A stretch of DNA of 64,000 nucleotides from Margaritifera margaritifera (GCA_029931535.1 JAQPZY010001695.1:6847501-6911500); one strand, 5' to 3'; numbered from the stretch's first letter, positions 11,219 to 25,324 are shown. Notes: a model not told the origin generated them from the letters alone. A program made the numbers and translations.

Positions 11219-11375
11219 AAGGACTCCAGAAGGACAGACATACAGACTTTAGACATCATCATTTGATGGTAGTCTTTTGCAATCCAACCTTAAAATATTT
11301 TGGCAGAGCTATCTGGCTTTCAGATTGACGATGTCTGTCCAAAGTCTGTATGTCTGTCTGTCTGGAGTCAACACT
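11219..11375. repeat. Fold-back (inverted) repeat
   Basis: GGACTCCAGAAGGACAGACATACAGACTTTAGACA-type sequence at the left is mirrored at 11329-11369 (TGTCTGTCCAAAGTCTGTAT and on to CTGGAGTC). The arms are about 35 bp with a ~75-bp loop. It could be a small MITE; no duplication was identified. Confidence 0.7.
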
Positions 11376-11384
11376 GAGGTTAGA

Positions 11385-11575
11385 GTTTGCATTTAAGTAA
11401 TTTTCTCCATTGAATACATTCCTTGATCACATTAAAGTTAGGAAAATAAACTCCGCTACCTCCCGAATCCAGCCCTCCTGAAAAGACGAAAAATTTGTCT
11501 TTTATGTCTATATACCATATAGACCAAGTGAAGAAACTCTTACCCATTACCTCCCTTTGACTGCCACAAGGTGAC
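11385..11575. repeat. Left inverted terminal repeat of DIRS copy 1
   Basis: Its reverse complement aligns with 15810-15985. The matching stretch includes the CTCCTGAAAAGAC piece (11477-11489) and the CTCTTACCCATTACCTCCC piece (11537-11555). Confidence 0.85.
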
Positions 11576-11954
11576 ACCAGTTTTAAGCTTTCCCACAGTA
11601 CTATAGACATAGTCCTGCAAGAATCCCCCTGAATTCCTTTGAATATCTTCATGCTTTCAACCCATCCATCCAGAAAGTCTGTATATTAGAGTCTAGTAAG
11701 GTTTTTACTATATACATGGTAAACATTATTTGTGACTTTTGATCAATATATATGTGAACTTTTTATGTAGTAAGGATTTTGTTTATTCTGACCTTGTGCT
11801 CCAACATGGTATCATTGGTACGTGTTTATTGGTTGTTATTTGCGCTTACTGCATATATATTTCTGCTCGTTTAAATAATGAGTTTTGATTTTGATTTTGT
11901 GAATACTTTCAGGCTGTTCATACTTTTTTTTTCTTTTTTATCATTTCAGTTAAA

Positions 11955-12132
11955 CATGATGACAAAATGCGCTAAATGCAACAAATGTAAGGCTAGCAAA
12001 GATACACATGAGATGTGCCTCGCTTGTACAAAGTGTTCTTTATCCTCAAAATGCAATGTATGCATCTTATGGTCAGAAAATATCTGGTCTACAGTGTTGC
12101 ATAAAAGTATCAAAGCCTGGAGAAATGTGTGA
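11955..12132 (+). pseudogene. DIRS copy 1 gag-like N-terminus, zinc-binding motif
   Basis: The likely start is the ATGATGAC at about 11957, just after a TCATTTCAGTTAAAC leader. The frame reads MMTKCAKCNKCKASKDTHEM, then CLACTKCS. The CxxC...H..CxxC pattern is that found at the start of many DIRS gag proteins. The frame ends at 12132; diverged gag remnants continue to about 12800 in shifting frames. Related starts occur in copy 3 near 45953 and 47477. Confidence 0.6.
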
Positions 12133-12959
12133 TGTCTTGAGCCTTCAACTGAAGAAGGCATCAACTGTGAGCATAGTGGGGGATATCCGATGGCCCCCCT
12201 TTATCCAAAATTAAATGTACAATGCCAACTGTGATGATTACATTAACAGAATTGGAGGAACAAGGGGTTGCAGAAATGCCATCCTTGAACTCTTCCCAGC
12301 CGCTGTTAGAGCTGCAGACGATTGGTGCAGGAAGCGATGATTTAATTGCTAAATTCTGGACAGTTCTGGCTTGTACATCCATTGTAAACCACCATTGATA
12401 GTTTGAAGCTTATGAGGGTGTGTATTTCTAGGCAGCCCAGTGGATGTAAGTCCACCCCTCCACTCCCCACAATGTCCAAGCATGGCTTACAGGCATGTAA
12501 GTCTGGGCGCATGGAATTTTTCTCGGATCTTGATGATCGATTTCAACATTCTTTTGTGCTGTACGAGACCATTCTGGCTGCTGACCAGCCATCCATCCGG
12601 CTGTACCTATTGTCTAGTGACCGGCCACCTGCCTCAGCCTCAACAGAGAGATGATCTTCAGCAAAGAAATAAGACACTGAATGCTGCTCAGCAACAGCAA
12701 CAATTTCGACCTCAAATTTCAAGAGACAACAATTCGGGAGGCAGTTTAATAAAGGGGATAAGAAACAAGGTTCTTTTTCCCAAGCCTCCTAACAACAGCT
12801 GTTGAAACATCACCCTGACCACACACTGATGGCCTACTGGGTGGGCTCCAGACTCGTTCATTACAATCAGCATTGGATTGACCTATTTTTGTTTCAGAGT
12901 GGCTTTGGATTTAATTTATCCAGCCCCCCTCCCCTTTTGTCTTCTGGTCTCATGACAGA

Positions 12960-13550
12960 TGTTCATCAGATTTGGAGAAAGCCAGAATTATGCAGAAGGA
13001 GATCTGGTCATTACTCGACAAGCAGGCGGTGGAGATTGTTCGGAAACCGAACTCTCTCTGGTTTTATTCCAGGTTCTTTCTAGTGTCAAAGGCCAACAGA
13101 AATCTCAATCTGATCATTGACCTCAACCATCTCTACAAATACATTGCAGTGCTGAAGTTCAAGTTGGAAATGGCTCAATCAATCAGACTTTCCATCAAAA
13201 GGGATGAATTTGTGATCAATCTAGAATTGACCGACATGTATTGCTACGTCCCTATGCACCCAGTAGCATGCAAGTTTCTTTGGCTTGCCTGCCAAGAAAA
13301 AATATATTAGTTTGATGTGCTCACATTTGATCTCAACATAAGTCCATGGGCATTCACAAAAATGATCAACTGACCTGTCACCTTGTTCCAGTCAACTTCA
13401 TCAGCAGCGACCGTGGCATATCTGGATGACATCCTCCAAAAATATATGGTCAGTTCTATTCTGGTGAAGAGCGGGAACAATCTCCAGTCCCTTTTAGGTT
13501 ACCTAGGCATTTTAATAAACTAAAGTCGGATCTCGACCCTTTCTAGCATT
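12960..13550 (+). pseudogene. DIRS copy 1 reverse transcriptase remnant
   Basis: One frame at 12972-13307 carries RT fingers and palm blocks: FLVSKANRNLNLIIDLNHL, then FKLEMAQSIRLSIK and LTDMYCYVPMHPVACKFL. These are the DIRS counterparts of 'VPKKDGGWRPVIDL...D..DAYLHVPIHP..RKFL'. After a stop at 13308 the blocks go on to VAYLDDILQ, with the catalytic YLDD at 13419-13430. The order and wording mark the DIRS clade rather than LTR or LINE reverse transcriptases. At least two stops break it. Confidence 0.85.
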
Positions 13551-13879
13551 TTGTCCATCTTGGAATAATTTATCACCAGTAGCAACATCATATATCTCCC
13601 TCGCATACGTGTGTTACAGATTATCGAACTTGCAGAGTTGATTTCCAACAGGAAGTAGATTACACTGAGAGTGTTCCTGCAGCTCCTGAGATTGCTTGAT
13701 GTGGCAGCAAGTCTGATTCTGCTTATCTGCCTTTTCATGTGCCTCTTGCAGATGGCCCTGCAGGCCCGTGGCACCCCTTTTCTGGTCGACTTGATCACAA
13801 AGTCAGAATCATGACCGAAGTAGTATTATTCCTACATCAGTAGTGCAAAAAAAAACATTGCCTCATGTCAGGAATCTCT

Positions 13880-14330
13880 CTGGAAAAGACCCAACCAGAA
13901 ATTATGTTATATATGGATGCCAGTTCATAAAATTGGAGAGCCCACCTGTTGCCATGCTTAGATATGGTCAGTGGCAAATGGAATCAGGAGGTGGCCTACT
14001 TCCTAAAATGGGGGGAGGGGGCCAGATCACCAAAGCTATGCATTCTGGTTTGGAACTTTCTGTGCTGGTGTTCCCAGATAAATATAACTGTCCAAATCAT
14101 ACACTTTCCGGGTAGAATCAAAGTCCTGGCCAACTCTGTCAAGATCGGGCCAGATCCCTCGTACTGAATGGTCCATTCATCAATTGATCTTTCATTGGAT
14201 TTGTGGTCTTTAGGGGTGGCCAGCGACAGATTTTTTTGTGACAAGGTGGGATTACAGACTGCCCACTTTTGTCTCTCTGGTCCTGAACCCAGAAGCCTGG
14301 ACTGTGGATGCACTGTCAATCAGTTGGGAG
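13880..14330 (+). pseudogene. DIRS copy 1 RNase H region remnant
   Basis: Fragments match the better kept RNase H segments of copies 2 and 3, for example a piece at 14020-14190 corresponding to the 'LCILVWDFLHWC...' block followed by a NVLADSLSR-like 'VLANSVK'. The reading is broken. The assignment rests mainly on alignment to the related copies in this window. Confidence 0.6.
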
Positions 14331-14829
14331 GGATTTTGGGCCTTTGCCTACCCCTCTCCATGGCCTTAGTACCAATAATAAAACAGAAATTGAGAGGTCA
14401 GAACTGCAAAATGATTCTGGTAGCCCCTTTCAGATTGGACAAGTCCTGGGTGAACGATCTACTTGATCTAGTAATTGATGTGCATAGGATAATCACGGCA
14501 AAATCAGAATTTACTCCAACAACCATGGTCACAGGTATTTCATCCCTGTCTGTTCCCATGCCTCCTTATTGCGAGCTAGAAGGCCCTCCACTTTGAAGGC
14601 ATATGAGGGAAAATGATGCATGTTCAGGGACTAGTGCAAAGTCAACAACATCGTCCCTCAATCCCACAGCTAGCTGATTTATTTCTCTGGCTGTTTGAGG
14701 AGAAGTAGTTAGCTCTGGTTACTATCAAAGGCTACTGCTCCATGATTTCCAACACTTTCAGGGATCAGGCAGAGGGGATATTGGTTATGATAAAGATTTA
14801 TCATACCTGCTAGCCAATTTTGACTTGAA

Positions 14830-15440
14830 TAGGCCAGAATCCTTCTCCCTGTTTCCTAAATGAAACCTCTCATGTGTTTCAAGCCTTTAGCCAGAACCTC
14901 ATTGAAGCTACTTTCATACAAGACATGCTTTTTTAGTTTCAACATGCAGGGTGAGCGAGTTACATGCCCTTTCAGAACTGAACTATCTCCAGTTCAGATC
15001 GGACAGTTCCATGGTTCTAATGATGCAGCCAGGCTTTGTAGCTAAGAATAGGCTGCCATCAGAGGGCAGTCAGAGAGTCATCATATGCTCCCTCTCTTTG
15101 ATACATATGTCAAGAGAAGCAAAAATGCAAGGCTCTGTCCATGCCCTTAAGCATTACTTGAAGTGCACAAAGAAAACTCATGGAACAAGAAAGTGTCTCT
15201 TTCTTCCAGTGAAGGCTGGGAAAGAGGATATCACTCCTCAAGCCCTATCATCGTGGCAAATTTAAGCGCATGAAATTAGAGCGATCTTTGTGAGCCTCAC
15301 TTTGGAACTTAATGTTTAGATCTTAGACATGATAGAAGCTGTTGGCTGGCATGTGCATTCAACCTTCTTGAGTTTTGCCCAGATGACCACCAGACCTAAA
15401 CGTCAGCACAACCTCCTCATGGGCAGTAGCTTAGCGCTTT
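14830..15440 (+). pseudogene. DIRS copy 1 tyrosine recombinase remnant
   Basis: Around 15200-15260 the frame reads FLPVKAGKEDITPQALSSW. It is followed in another register by AHEIRAI (the HxxR catalytic motif region) and, at 15328, MIEAVGWHVHSTFLSFA. DIRS tyrosine recombinases have the equivalent I.P..I..W, HDIR and the final 'W.S..TF...YL' block. Here the Tyr-bearing segment reads FLSFAQM, so the nucleophile position is lost. It is a relic. Confidence 0.7.
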
Positions 15441-15649
15441 CACTGGATTCGATACGAAAATTTATTGGTAAGACAAGTCCATTAAATTTCTTCTTAGCCG
15501 GATGTAACTGTCATGGATCATGTGACCTTTGGTTGTGCTGCTATCAAGTTAGGAGGTGGCTATTCTTCATATAGGGAATTCTACCATTCTAAACTCAAAG
15601 TGTGCCCATGGTAGAGGTAGGATGATCAGCATTCCCTTCTCCTATTACC

Positions 15650-15770
15650 TATTTTCGAACATTAATGTGATTGGGGAATGTATTCAAAGGAAAAAGCAGA
15701 TTTTTAATAAATTGTGTTTCTCTGAGAACACTTACTCAATCACATTACAATAAAAGCCTCCAAACCTCTC
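15650..15770. repeat. DIRS internal complementary region (copy 1)
   Basis: The left half (TTAATGTGATTGGGGAATGT, then ATTCAAAGGA) repeats in reverse the outer left end of the element. The right half (GTGTTTCTCTGAGAACACTT, then ACTCAATCACATT) is the reverse of the outer right end at about 15935-15978. Adjacent complements of both termini are what DIRS replication through a circle needs. The region is also found at 18580-18690 and 53660-53775 in the other copies. Confidence 0.85.
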
Positions 15771-15809
15771 CACAAATGCAAACATCCTACTTGATGTATT
15801 GTTCAGCTT

Positions 15810-15985
15810 AAAGCATGTTCAAGGGAAGTAATGGGTAAGAGTTTCTTCCCTTTCTATGGTATAGAGAAAGAAAAGATTAATTTTTTTTGTCTTTTCAGGA
15901 GGGCTGGATTTGGGAGGTAGTGGAGTTTATTTTCATAACATTAATGTGATTGGGTAAGTATTCTCAGAGAAACATAATTTATTTA
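15810..15985. repeat. Right inverted terminal repeat of DIRS copy 1
   Basis: Contains TAATGGGTAAGAGTTTCTTC, CTTTTCAGGAGGGCTGGATT and GGTAGTGGAGTTTATTTTC, the reverse complement of the left end at 11385-11575. Confidence 0.85.
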
Positions 15986-15989
15986 AAAA

Positions 15990-18869
15990 ATGTACCTTCT
16001 TTGGCAAAAAAAAATGGGTGATCCACATTGTTTTGGAGAGGCTGCGGATTTCATTATCCAGCCCCCTACCCTTTCCTCCTCCTTTCCATTACGGAGGTTC
16101 CAACCGATCCAGAGAAGGCGGAAATTCCATAGAAGGAAATTTGCTGTTTACTCTAGAAGCAGGCAGTGGAGATATTTCATTAACCAAACCCTCCAGGGTT
16201 TTATTCCTGGTGCCAGAAGCCAATGGAAAGATCCAATCTGTTATAGACCTGAACTGGCTCAACAAATACATAGCTTTGCCAAAGTTCAGAATGGAGATGG
16301 CATGATCAGTAGAGTTTTTAGTCAGAATGGATGAGCTTGTGATCAGACTTGATCTGACTGATGCATAGTTTTATACCACTATACATTTGATCTCACACAA
16401 GTCCCTTCAGTTTGCATTTCAATGAACAATACACCAATTTCTTGCACTCCCATTTGGTCTCAACCTCAGCCCATTTGCATTTTTCAAGACCCTCGACTGC
16501 ATCGTCACCCTGTTCAGGTCCAGCTCATCAATAATGACTACAGCACATCTAGACGATATCCTTCAGGAACATGGTAGTTTCAGTTTGATTACAGAACATG
16601 CATGGTCTCGTCTCCCATTTCTCCCAGCTGTGATTTCTGGTGAACTGGGAGAAGTAAGATCTCACTCCGTTTCAGCACTTTGTCCATCTTATGGAATTTT
16701 TAATTCTCCTCACCATTGTTTGCCACCCTCTCATACTCTTTGCACAGATTAGAGAGTGCTCAGAGTCTGTCTCCAACAGAATTGGATTTCTGCTTGGGAG
16801 TTTTTTTGCAACTCCTCAATTTACTCAATGCAGTATCAGACCTGTTCCACCCTAGCCACCAGTCCCAGTGACAATCCTTCTTTCCAGTTGTCTAGATCAT
16901 TGACTTAAGATCTTGACAGAGATAAAACAGTTCCTGCATCAGAGGCAAAACATGGAATGCTTAAGATCTTGACAGAGATAAAACAGTTCCTGCATCAGCG
17001 GCAAAACATGGATTGCATCAGGAATGCCTCTGGAGAAACTCGTACCCAGGAATTTGGACTGTACAAACGCGAATTCACATGGTTGTGAAGCCCACCTGTT
17101 ACTTCGCTTCACCATTGTTAGCAGCAAGTGGGGACCAGAGAAGAGGGCCTTCCACATCAGCCATCTAGAAAAGAAGGACATAATGCCTTTCATTTCTGGA
17201 AGGATCAACTTTGTGGAAGGGTAATCCTTGTAATGTCCAACAACTCAGTGATGGTGACATACCTCCTCAAACAAGGTGGACCAGATCACCCAACCTCTGC
17301 ATCTTGGTCTGGGACTTTCTGCATTGGTGCTTCCAGCACATGATTACAACCTGGATCAGACACATTCCCAGAAGGCTCAGTGTCCTGGCCAACTCATTAT
17401 CAAGAAGGGGCCAGATTTTCACACTGAGTGGTCCCTTCTGTTGATCTTTCATCAGATTTGCATACTTTAGGGGTGTCCAATGATAGATCTCTTTGCAATG
17501 AGGTGGAATGGCAAATGGCCCACCTTGGTTTGAGGGCAACAACATTGTCCCCTTGAGTCACTGATCTCTCAGTTTGCATTTTTTAAAGAAGTTAGCCCAT
17601 ATTATTATCAAAGGCTGCCACTCTGTGATTTCAGACAGCATGGTAGAGAGGCTATAGGCCTTGACAAGGACCTGTTGGAATTGCTGGTCAGTTTTGACCT
17701 GACTCTACACCAGTCACTCACCTTGTTCTCCAAATGGAACTTTTCCTGGGTTCAGAGATGGCTCAACTTCGAGCCCCTGGCTAAAACCTTGATGAAGCTA
17801 GTCTTACAAAACCGAGTTTTTGATAACCCTTGCTTCGGCATGCAGGTCGATTGAATTGCCCTTTTGGTTAATCTGAACTATCTCCATAGCTAAGAATAGG
17901 TTACCATCGGTGTGTAATCAAAGGTTATCATTTGCCCACTCTCCTTGATCAGTACATTGAGAAAAGCATTGCTGCAAGACCTAGTCTGTGCTCTCAGACG
18001 CTACTTGAAATGCACGGAAAACTGTTGTGGGGCCCGACAATGCTTCTTCTGTCCAGTAAAGCTTTTGGCACCTTAGCTTAAGTGAGTGGTACACTTAGTG
18101 TGCTCTGAAGTTTCACAAGACCAGTTACATCTAATGAAAATTTGAGTTATCTCTGCATGTCTCACATTCAAATGCAGTGTTTTGATGTGAGATGTCATTA
18201 ATGCCATTGGTTGGCATGTAGAGTCAACCTTCCTGCGCTTCTGTCTTTAAGATCTAGTGTTTCAAAGAAGGGAATTGAATCTGGTGGGTCCAGTGGCTCT
18301 GGCCTAGATCACCATCAGACTTCAATAACGATAGCACAACCTCTTTACAGGCATAGGTTTATAGCTTTTGCTGGATTTGCCTGGAATTTTTCTTGGTAAG
18401 AAAACACCATTCGTTTCTCAATGCCTGTGTGTTTACATCATGTGACCTTCGGTCATGCTGCCCTTATTCTTGGGGAATGGTTTTATCCTTCATAAAGGGA
18501 CTCCAGCCACATTTCCCTTGGAGGATACCCATAGTAGAGATTGTATGCCCATGCATTTGTTCCTCCTGTTACCTATTCCACTAACATTAATGCAGTACAG
18601 AAGTGTATTTGACAGAGAATGAAAATTCTTTAGTAAATTTATGTTTCTCTGAGATTGCTTACCTGATCACATAAAGCCCTCCCACACCTCCCTGCAAATG
18701 TGAACATCCTTGTTAATGGTTTGCTCTAGCTCCAACTGAATAACATTCATTGTGCAGGTAGCAAGGGGAGGTAATCAGGAAGAGTGTCTTCACTTTGTCT
18801 TTGATTTGTAGATGGAAAAGACCAAATATTTCGTCTTAAGCCGGATTCAAGAGGTTGTGTTTTCTAGCA

Positions 18870-18870
<1 letters not shown>
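15990..18870 (+). mobile_element. DIRS retrotransposon copy 2, 5'-truncated
   Basis: It starts inside the pre-RT region ('GGTGATCCACATTGTTTTGG', compare 50875 in copy 3) directly after the right end of copy 1, with no left terminal repeat or gag. Reverse transcriptase blocks lie at 16140-16620 with a VIDLNWLNKYIALPKF segment and HLDD (16546-16557) for YLDD. RNase H is at 17030-17470 (MSNNSVMVTYLLKQGG; later RLSVLANSLSRRG). A recombinase tail is near 18190-18250 (IGWH.ESTFLRF). The internal complementary region is at 18580-18690. The right repeat starts near 18770 and decays by about 18870. Frames are broken throughout. Confidence 0.82.
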
Positions 18871-20234
<1,364 letters not shown>

Positions 20235-23200
20235 AACAGTTTACTTAATGTAAACCACATGTATACTTACTATACAAATCTGTAAATGTAAACCACATGT
20301 CATGTATACTTACTATACAAATCTGTAAATGTAAACCACATGTATACATACTATACAAATCTATAAATGTAAACCACATGTATACTTACTATACAAATCT
20401 GTAAATGTAAACCACATGCATACTTACTATACAAATCTGTAAATGTGAACCACATGTATACTTACTATACAAATCTGTAAATGTAAACCACATGTCCTGT
20501 ATACTTACTATACAAATCTGTAAATCTAAACCACATGTCCTGTATACTTACTATACAAATCTATAAATGTAAACCACATGTATATTTACTATATAAATCT
20601 GTAAATGTAAACCACATGTCATGTATACTTACTATATAAATCTGTAAATGTAAACCACATGTATACTTACTATATAAATCTATAAATGTAAACCACATGT
20701 ATACTTGCTATACAAATCTGTAAATGTAAACCACATGTATACTTACTATACAAATCTGTAAATGTAAACTACATGTATACTTACTATACAAATCTGTAAA
20801 TGTAAACCACATGTATACTTACTATATAAATCTATAAATGTAAACCACATGTATACTTGCTATACAAATCTATAAATGTAAACCACATGCATACTTACTA
20901 TACAAATCTATAAATGTAAACCACATGCATACTTACTATACAAATCTATAAATGTAAACCACATGCATACTTACTATACAAATCTATAAATGTAAACCAC
21001 ATGCATACTTACTATACAAATCTGTAAATGTAAACCACATGTATACTTACTATACAAATCTGTAAATGTAAACCACATGTATACTTACTATATAAATCTA
21101 TAAATGTAAACCACATGTATACTTACTATATAAATCTGTAAATGTAAACCACATGTATACTTACTATACAAATCTGTAAATGTAAACCACATGTATACTT
21201 ACTATACAAATCTGTAAATGTAAACCACATGTATACTTACTATACAAATCTGTAAATGTAAACCACATGTATACTTACTATATAAATCTATAAATGTAAA
21301 CCACATGTATACTTACTATACAAATCTGTAAATGTAAACCACATGTATACTTACTATATAAATCTGTAAATGTAAACCACATGTATACTTACTATATAAA
21401 TCTATAAATGTAAACCACATGTATACTTACTATACAAATCTGTAAATGTAAACCACATGTATACTTACTATATAAATCTATAAATGTAAACCACATGTAT
21501 ACTTACTATACAAATCTGTAAATGTAAACCACATCTATACTTACTATATAAATCTATAAATGTAAACCACATGTATACTTACTATACAAATCTGTAAATG
21601 TAAACCACATGTATACTTACTATATAAATCTATAAATGTAAACCACATGTATACTTACTATATAAATCTGTAAATGTAAACCACATGTCCTGTATACTTA
21701 CTATACAAATCTGTAAATGTAAACCACATGTATACTTGCTATACAAATCTGTAAATGTAAACCACATGTATACTTACTATACAAATCTATAAATGTAAAC
21801 CACATGTATACTTACTATACAAATCTGTAAATGTAAACCACATGTATACTTACTATACAAATCTGTAAATGTAAACCACATGTATACTTACTATATAAAT
21901 CTGTAAATGTAAACCACATGTATACTTACTATATAAATCTATAAATGTAAACCACATGTATACTTACTATACAAATCTGTAAATGTAAACCACATGTATA
22001 CTTACTATATAAATCTATAAATGTAAACCACATGTATACTTACTATACAAATCTGTAAATGTAAACCACATGTATACTTACTATATAAATCTATAAATGT
22101 AAACCACATGTATACTTACTATACAAATCTGTAAATGTAAACCACATGTATACTTACTATATAAATCTATAAATGTAAACCACATGTATACTTACTATAT
22201 AAATCTGTAAATGTAAACCACATGTCCTGTATACTTACTATACAAATCTGTAAATGTAAACCACATGTATACTTACTATACAAATCTGTAAATGTAAACC
22301 ACATGTATACTTACTATACAAATCTATAAATGTAAACCACATGTATACTTACTATACAAATCTGTAAATGTAAACCACATGTATACTTACTATACAAATC
22401 TGTAAATGTAAACCACATGTATACTTACAATACAAATCTGTAAATGTAAACCACATGTATACTTACTATACAAATCTGTAAATGTAAACCACATGTATAC
22501 TTACTATATAAATCTATAAATGTAAACCACATGCATACTTACTATACAAATCTATAAATGTAAACCACATGTATACTTACTATATAAATCTGTAAATGTA
22601 AACCACATGCATACTTACTATACAAATCTATAAATGTAAACCACATGTATACTTACTATATAAATCTATAAATGTAAACCACATGTATACTTACTATACA
22701 AATCTATAAATGTAAACCACATTTCATGTATACTTACTATACAAATCTGTAAATGTAAACCATATGCATACTTACTATACAAATCTATAAATGTAAACCA
22801 CATGTATACTTACTATATAAATCTATAAATGTAAACCACATGTATACTTACTATGCAAATCTGTAAATGTAAACCACATGTATACTTACTATACAAATCT
22901 GTAAATGTAAACCACATGCATACTTACTATACAAATCTGTAAATGTAAACAACATGTATACTTACTATACAAATCTGTAAATGTAAACCACATGCATACT
23001 TACTATACAAATCTATAAATGTAAACCACATGTATACTTACTATATAAATCTATAAATGTAAACCACATGTATACTTACTATGCAAATCTGTAAATGTAA
23101 ACCACATGTATACTTACTATACAAATCTGTAAATGTAAACCACATGCATACTTACTATACAAATCTGTAAATGTAAACCACATGTATACTTACTATATAA

Positions 23201-23800
23201 ATCTGTGAATGTAAACCACATGCATACTTACTATACAAATCTGTAAATGTAAACCACATGTCATGTATACTTACTATATAAATCTGTGAATGTAAACCAC
23301 ATGCATACTTACTATACAAATCTGTAAATGTAAACCACATGTCATGTATACTTACTATATAAATCTGTAAATGTAAACCACATGTATACTTACTATATAA
23401 ATCTATAAATGTAAACCACATGTATACTTACTATACAAATCTATAAATGTAAACCACATGCATACTTACTATACAAATCTATAAATGTAAACCACATGTA
23501 TACTTACTATACAAATCTGTAAATGTAAACCACATTTCATGTATACTTACTATACAAATCTGTAAATGTAAACCACATGTATACTTACTATATAAATCTG
23601 TAAATGTAAACCACATGTATACTTACTATACAAATCTGTAAATGTAAACCACATGTCATGTATACTTACTATACAAATCTGTAAATGTAAACCACATGTA
23701 TACTTACTATAGAAATCTGTAAATGTAAACCACATGCATACGTACTATACAAATCTGTAAATGTAAACAACATGTATACTTACTATACAAATCTGTAGTG
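20235..23800. repeat. Large 38-bp minisatellite, about 93 copies
   Basis: Unit: CTGTAAATGTAAACCACATG then TATACTTACTATACAAAT; the period is 38 bp. Main variants are TATAAATCTATAAATG versus TACAAATCTGTAAATG, CATGCATACT, and units lengthened by 4 bp (CATGTCATGTATAC or CATGTCCTGTATAC). The variants are not random: long runs recur in the same order, so the array grew by copying blocks of units. Minus-strand frames of 60-90 codons (23155-23735) are products of the repeat. It lies wholly inside intron 4. Confidence 0.97.
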
Positions 23801-24030
23801 TAGGTTTATGTTAAACTCCCAGTCTCTGTGTGTATACCAGCAATACATCAAAACTCATTTTTATGCTAACAAGGACCCCATTCATTTTGTTATGCATATG
23901 TATTGTGTTTGGTTTCTTGTTCAACATAGCAATTTTTGTGTCAATATGTCCATACATACATCTGCACCCAAGATTAACCTCAGTGTTAAAGTTTTTACGT
24001 GGTCAATTCCTCTAGTGCAATTGGCTAGAA

Positions 24031-24125
24031 TCATGTTATTTGGCATTTGGATATATCTTGATGTGTACAACATCAGAGTCATGTTATTTGGTATATGGAT
24101 ATATCTTGATGTGTACAACATCAGT
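24031..24125. repeat. 48-bp tandem duplication
   Basis: TCATGTTATTTGGCATTTGG and the following GATATATCTTGATGTGTACA phrase occur twice, 48 bp apart (24031 and 24079). Confidence 0.85.
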
Positions 24126-25324
24126 TTACCAAAAGCTCAGGGGCTGGCTTGATACGCATGCCATGGTCAGTTTCTTGTGATAAATAGAAAGTACATTTTA
24201 AATATGATTATGTTCAATATCAGATTCACTAATACAAAATTATTTGGCATGCATTTTCATCATTAATTGTCATTAGTATTGTATATAGGAGAAGTTAAAA
24301 AATATTAATTACTGTGAATTCATTTATTTTCATGGTGATCAAGTTTTGAGGCTTGCAACACAACCATGAAATCTAAAAAAATTGTACCCAATGAAAAATA
24401 GTGAATTGACAGTATTTTAATTCAGAGTCATATATTTATAATAAATGTTAAAAAACTAGATTGTAACATCAATATGACCTAGGTTTTATAACTTCATCAC
24501 ATTTCACCAGACATGTTAATACATAGAGTTTGAAAATTGATAAATTCATGTTCTTTTTCATAAAATGTATGAATAATTATATATAATTTACTGCCTTAAA
24601 AATGTCACTTCGAATATAGGTTACACTAACTACAGGCATGTTTGGAAGGTTCCAATAGCTTTATTCTTGTTGACTTGTAATAATAATATGTTCATGACCT
24701 TGTTTATTGTGGGAAATGTACACTTTTTAAGGGTAAATCACACTATTTAAATGTGCTGTTGCAATTTTCTGAACTTTTACATGTAAGTTTTATGGGAATA
24801 GCTCAGTGAAAAATAGCAAATGATTTTAGTATGTCACCGATCTCCATTTCATGATATCATAGTGCCATCTACGATTGGTCGATTGACAATTTAAGAAAGT
24901 AGTAGATTGATAAATGAAGCAAAAATCTTTATAAATAATAATGCTTCTGGACAGAGTTTGTTTTCTTTTCATCTTATAAAGTAAATGTTTCTGTTTTGTG
25001 TAAATCAGGCATGTACAACCTATGGCTGGCATCCTCATTTTATCCAGTTACATTTCCATCATACAGGTACATTTAAAAATCTCTCTCTGGCCTGCCCCTC
25101 AGAGGAAGTTGCACATGCATCTGACAATTATATTAAGTTTAATTATTCAAAGGTAAAAATTTATTCAGACTATCTTTGTTCTGCAATGCTTTGAACTTCA
25201 AGACAGACATATAAAATGCAATATTTCAAATTCTGTATTTGAAATGTTTCTTCCAAACCTGGGTATAGTGAGGCAGTGTCTAGTTGATTCAAATTAAGAA
25301 AATGTCACTGGCCTAACAGAGAAA

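Larger units (their letters stand above)
11385..15985 (+). mobile_element. DIRS retrotransposon copy 1, full-length structure, decayed coding
   Basis: The left end, read in reverse, matches the right end over about 190 bp. Shared pieces include CTTTTCAGGAGGGCTGGATT, GGAGTTTATTTTC and TAATGGGTAAGAGTTTCTTC, so the element has inverted terminal repeats. Near the right end an internal complementary region abuts copies of both termini, the hallmark of DIRS elements. Between the ends come, in order, a Cys-rich gag start, reverse transcriptase with YLDD, RNase H and a tyrosine recombinase. Many stops and frameshifts interrupt the frames. No flanking duplication is expected for tyrosine-recombinase integration, and none was seen. 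It shares the orientation of the host gene and sits in the intron between exons 3 and 4. Confidence 0.88.

Noticed and set aside
23155..23735. Minus-strand repetitive frames MWFTF...DLYSKY
   Set aside because: Readings of the 38-bp minisatellite; the frames break with each 4-bp variant unit.
20235..23800. CRISPR-like array
   Set aside because: Repeats are contiguous without unique spacers, in eukaryotic intron DNA; it is a minisatellite.
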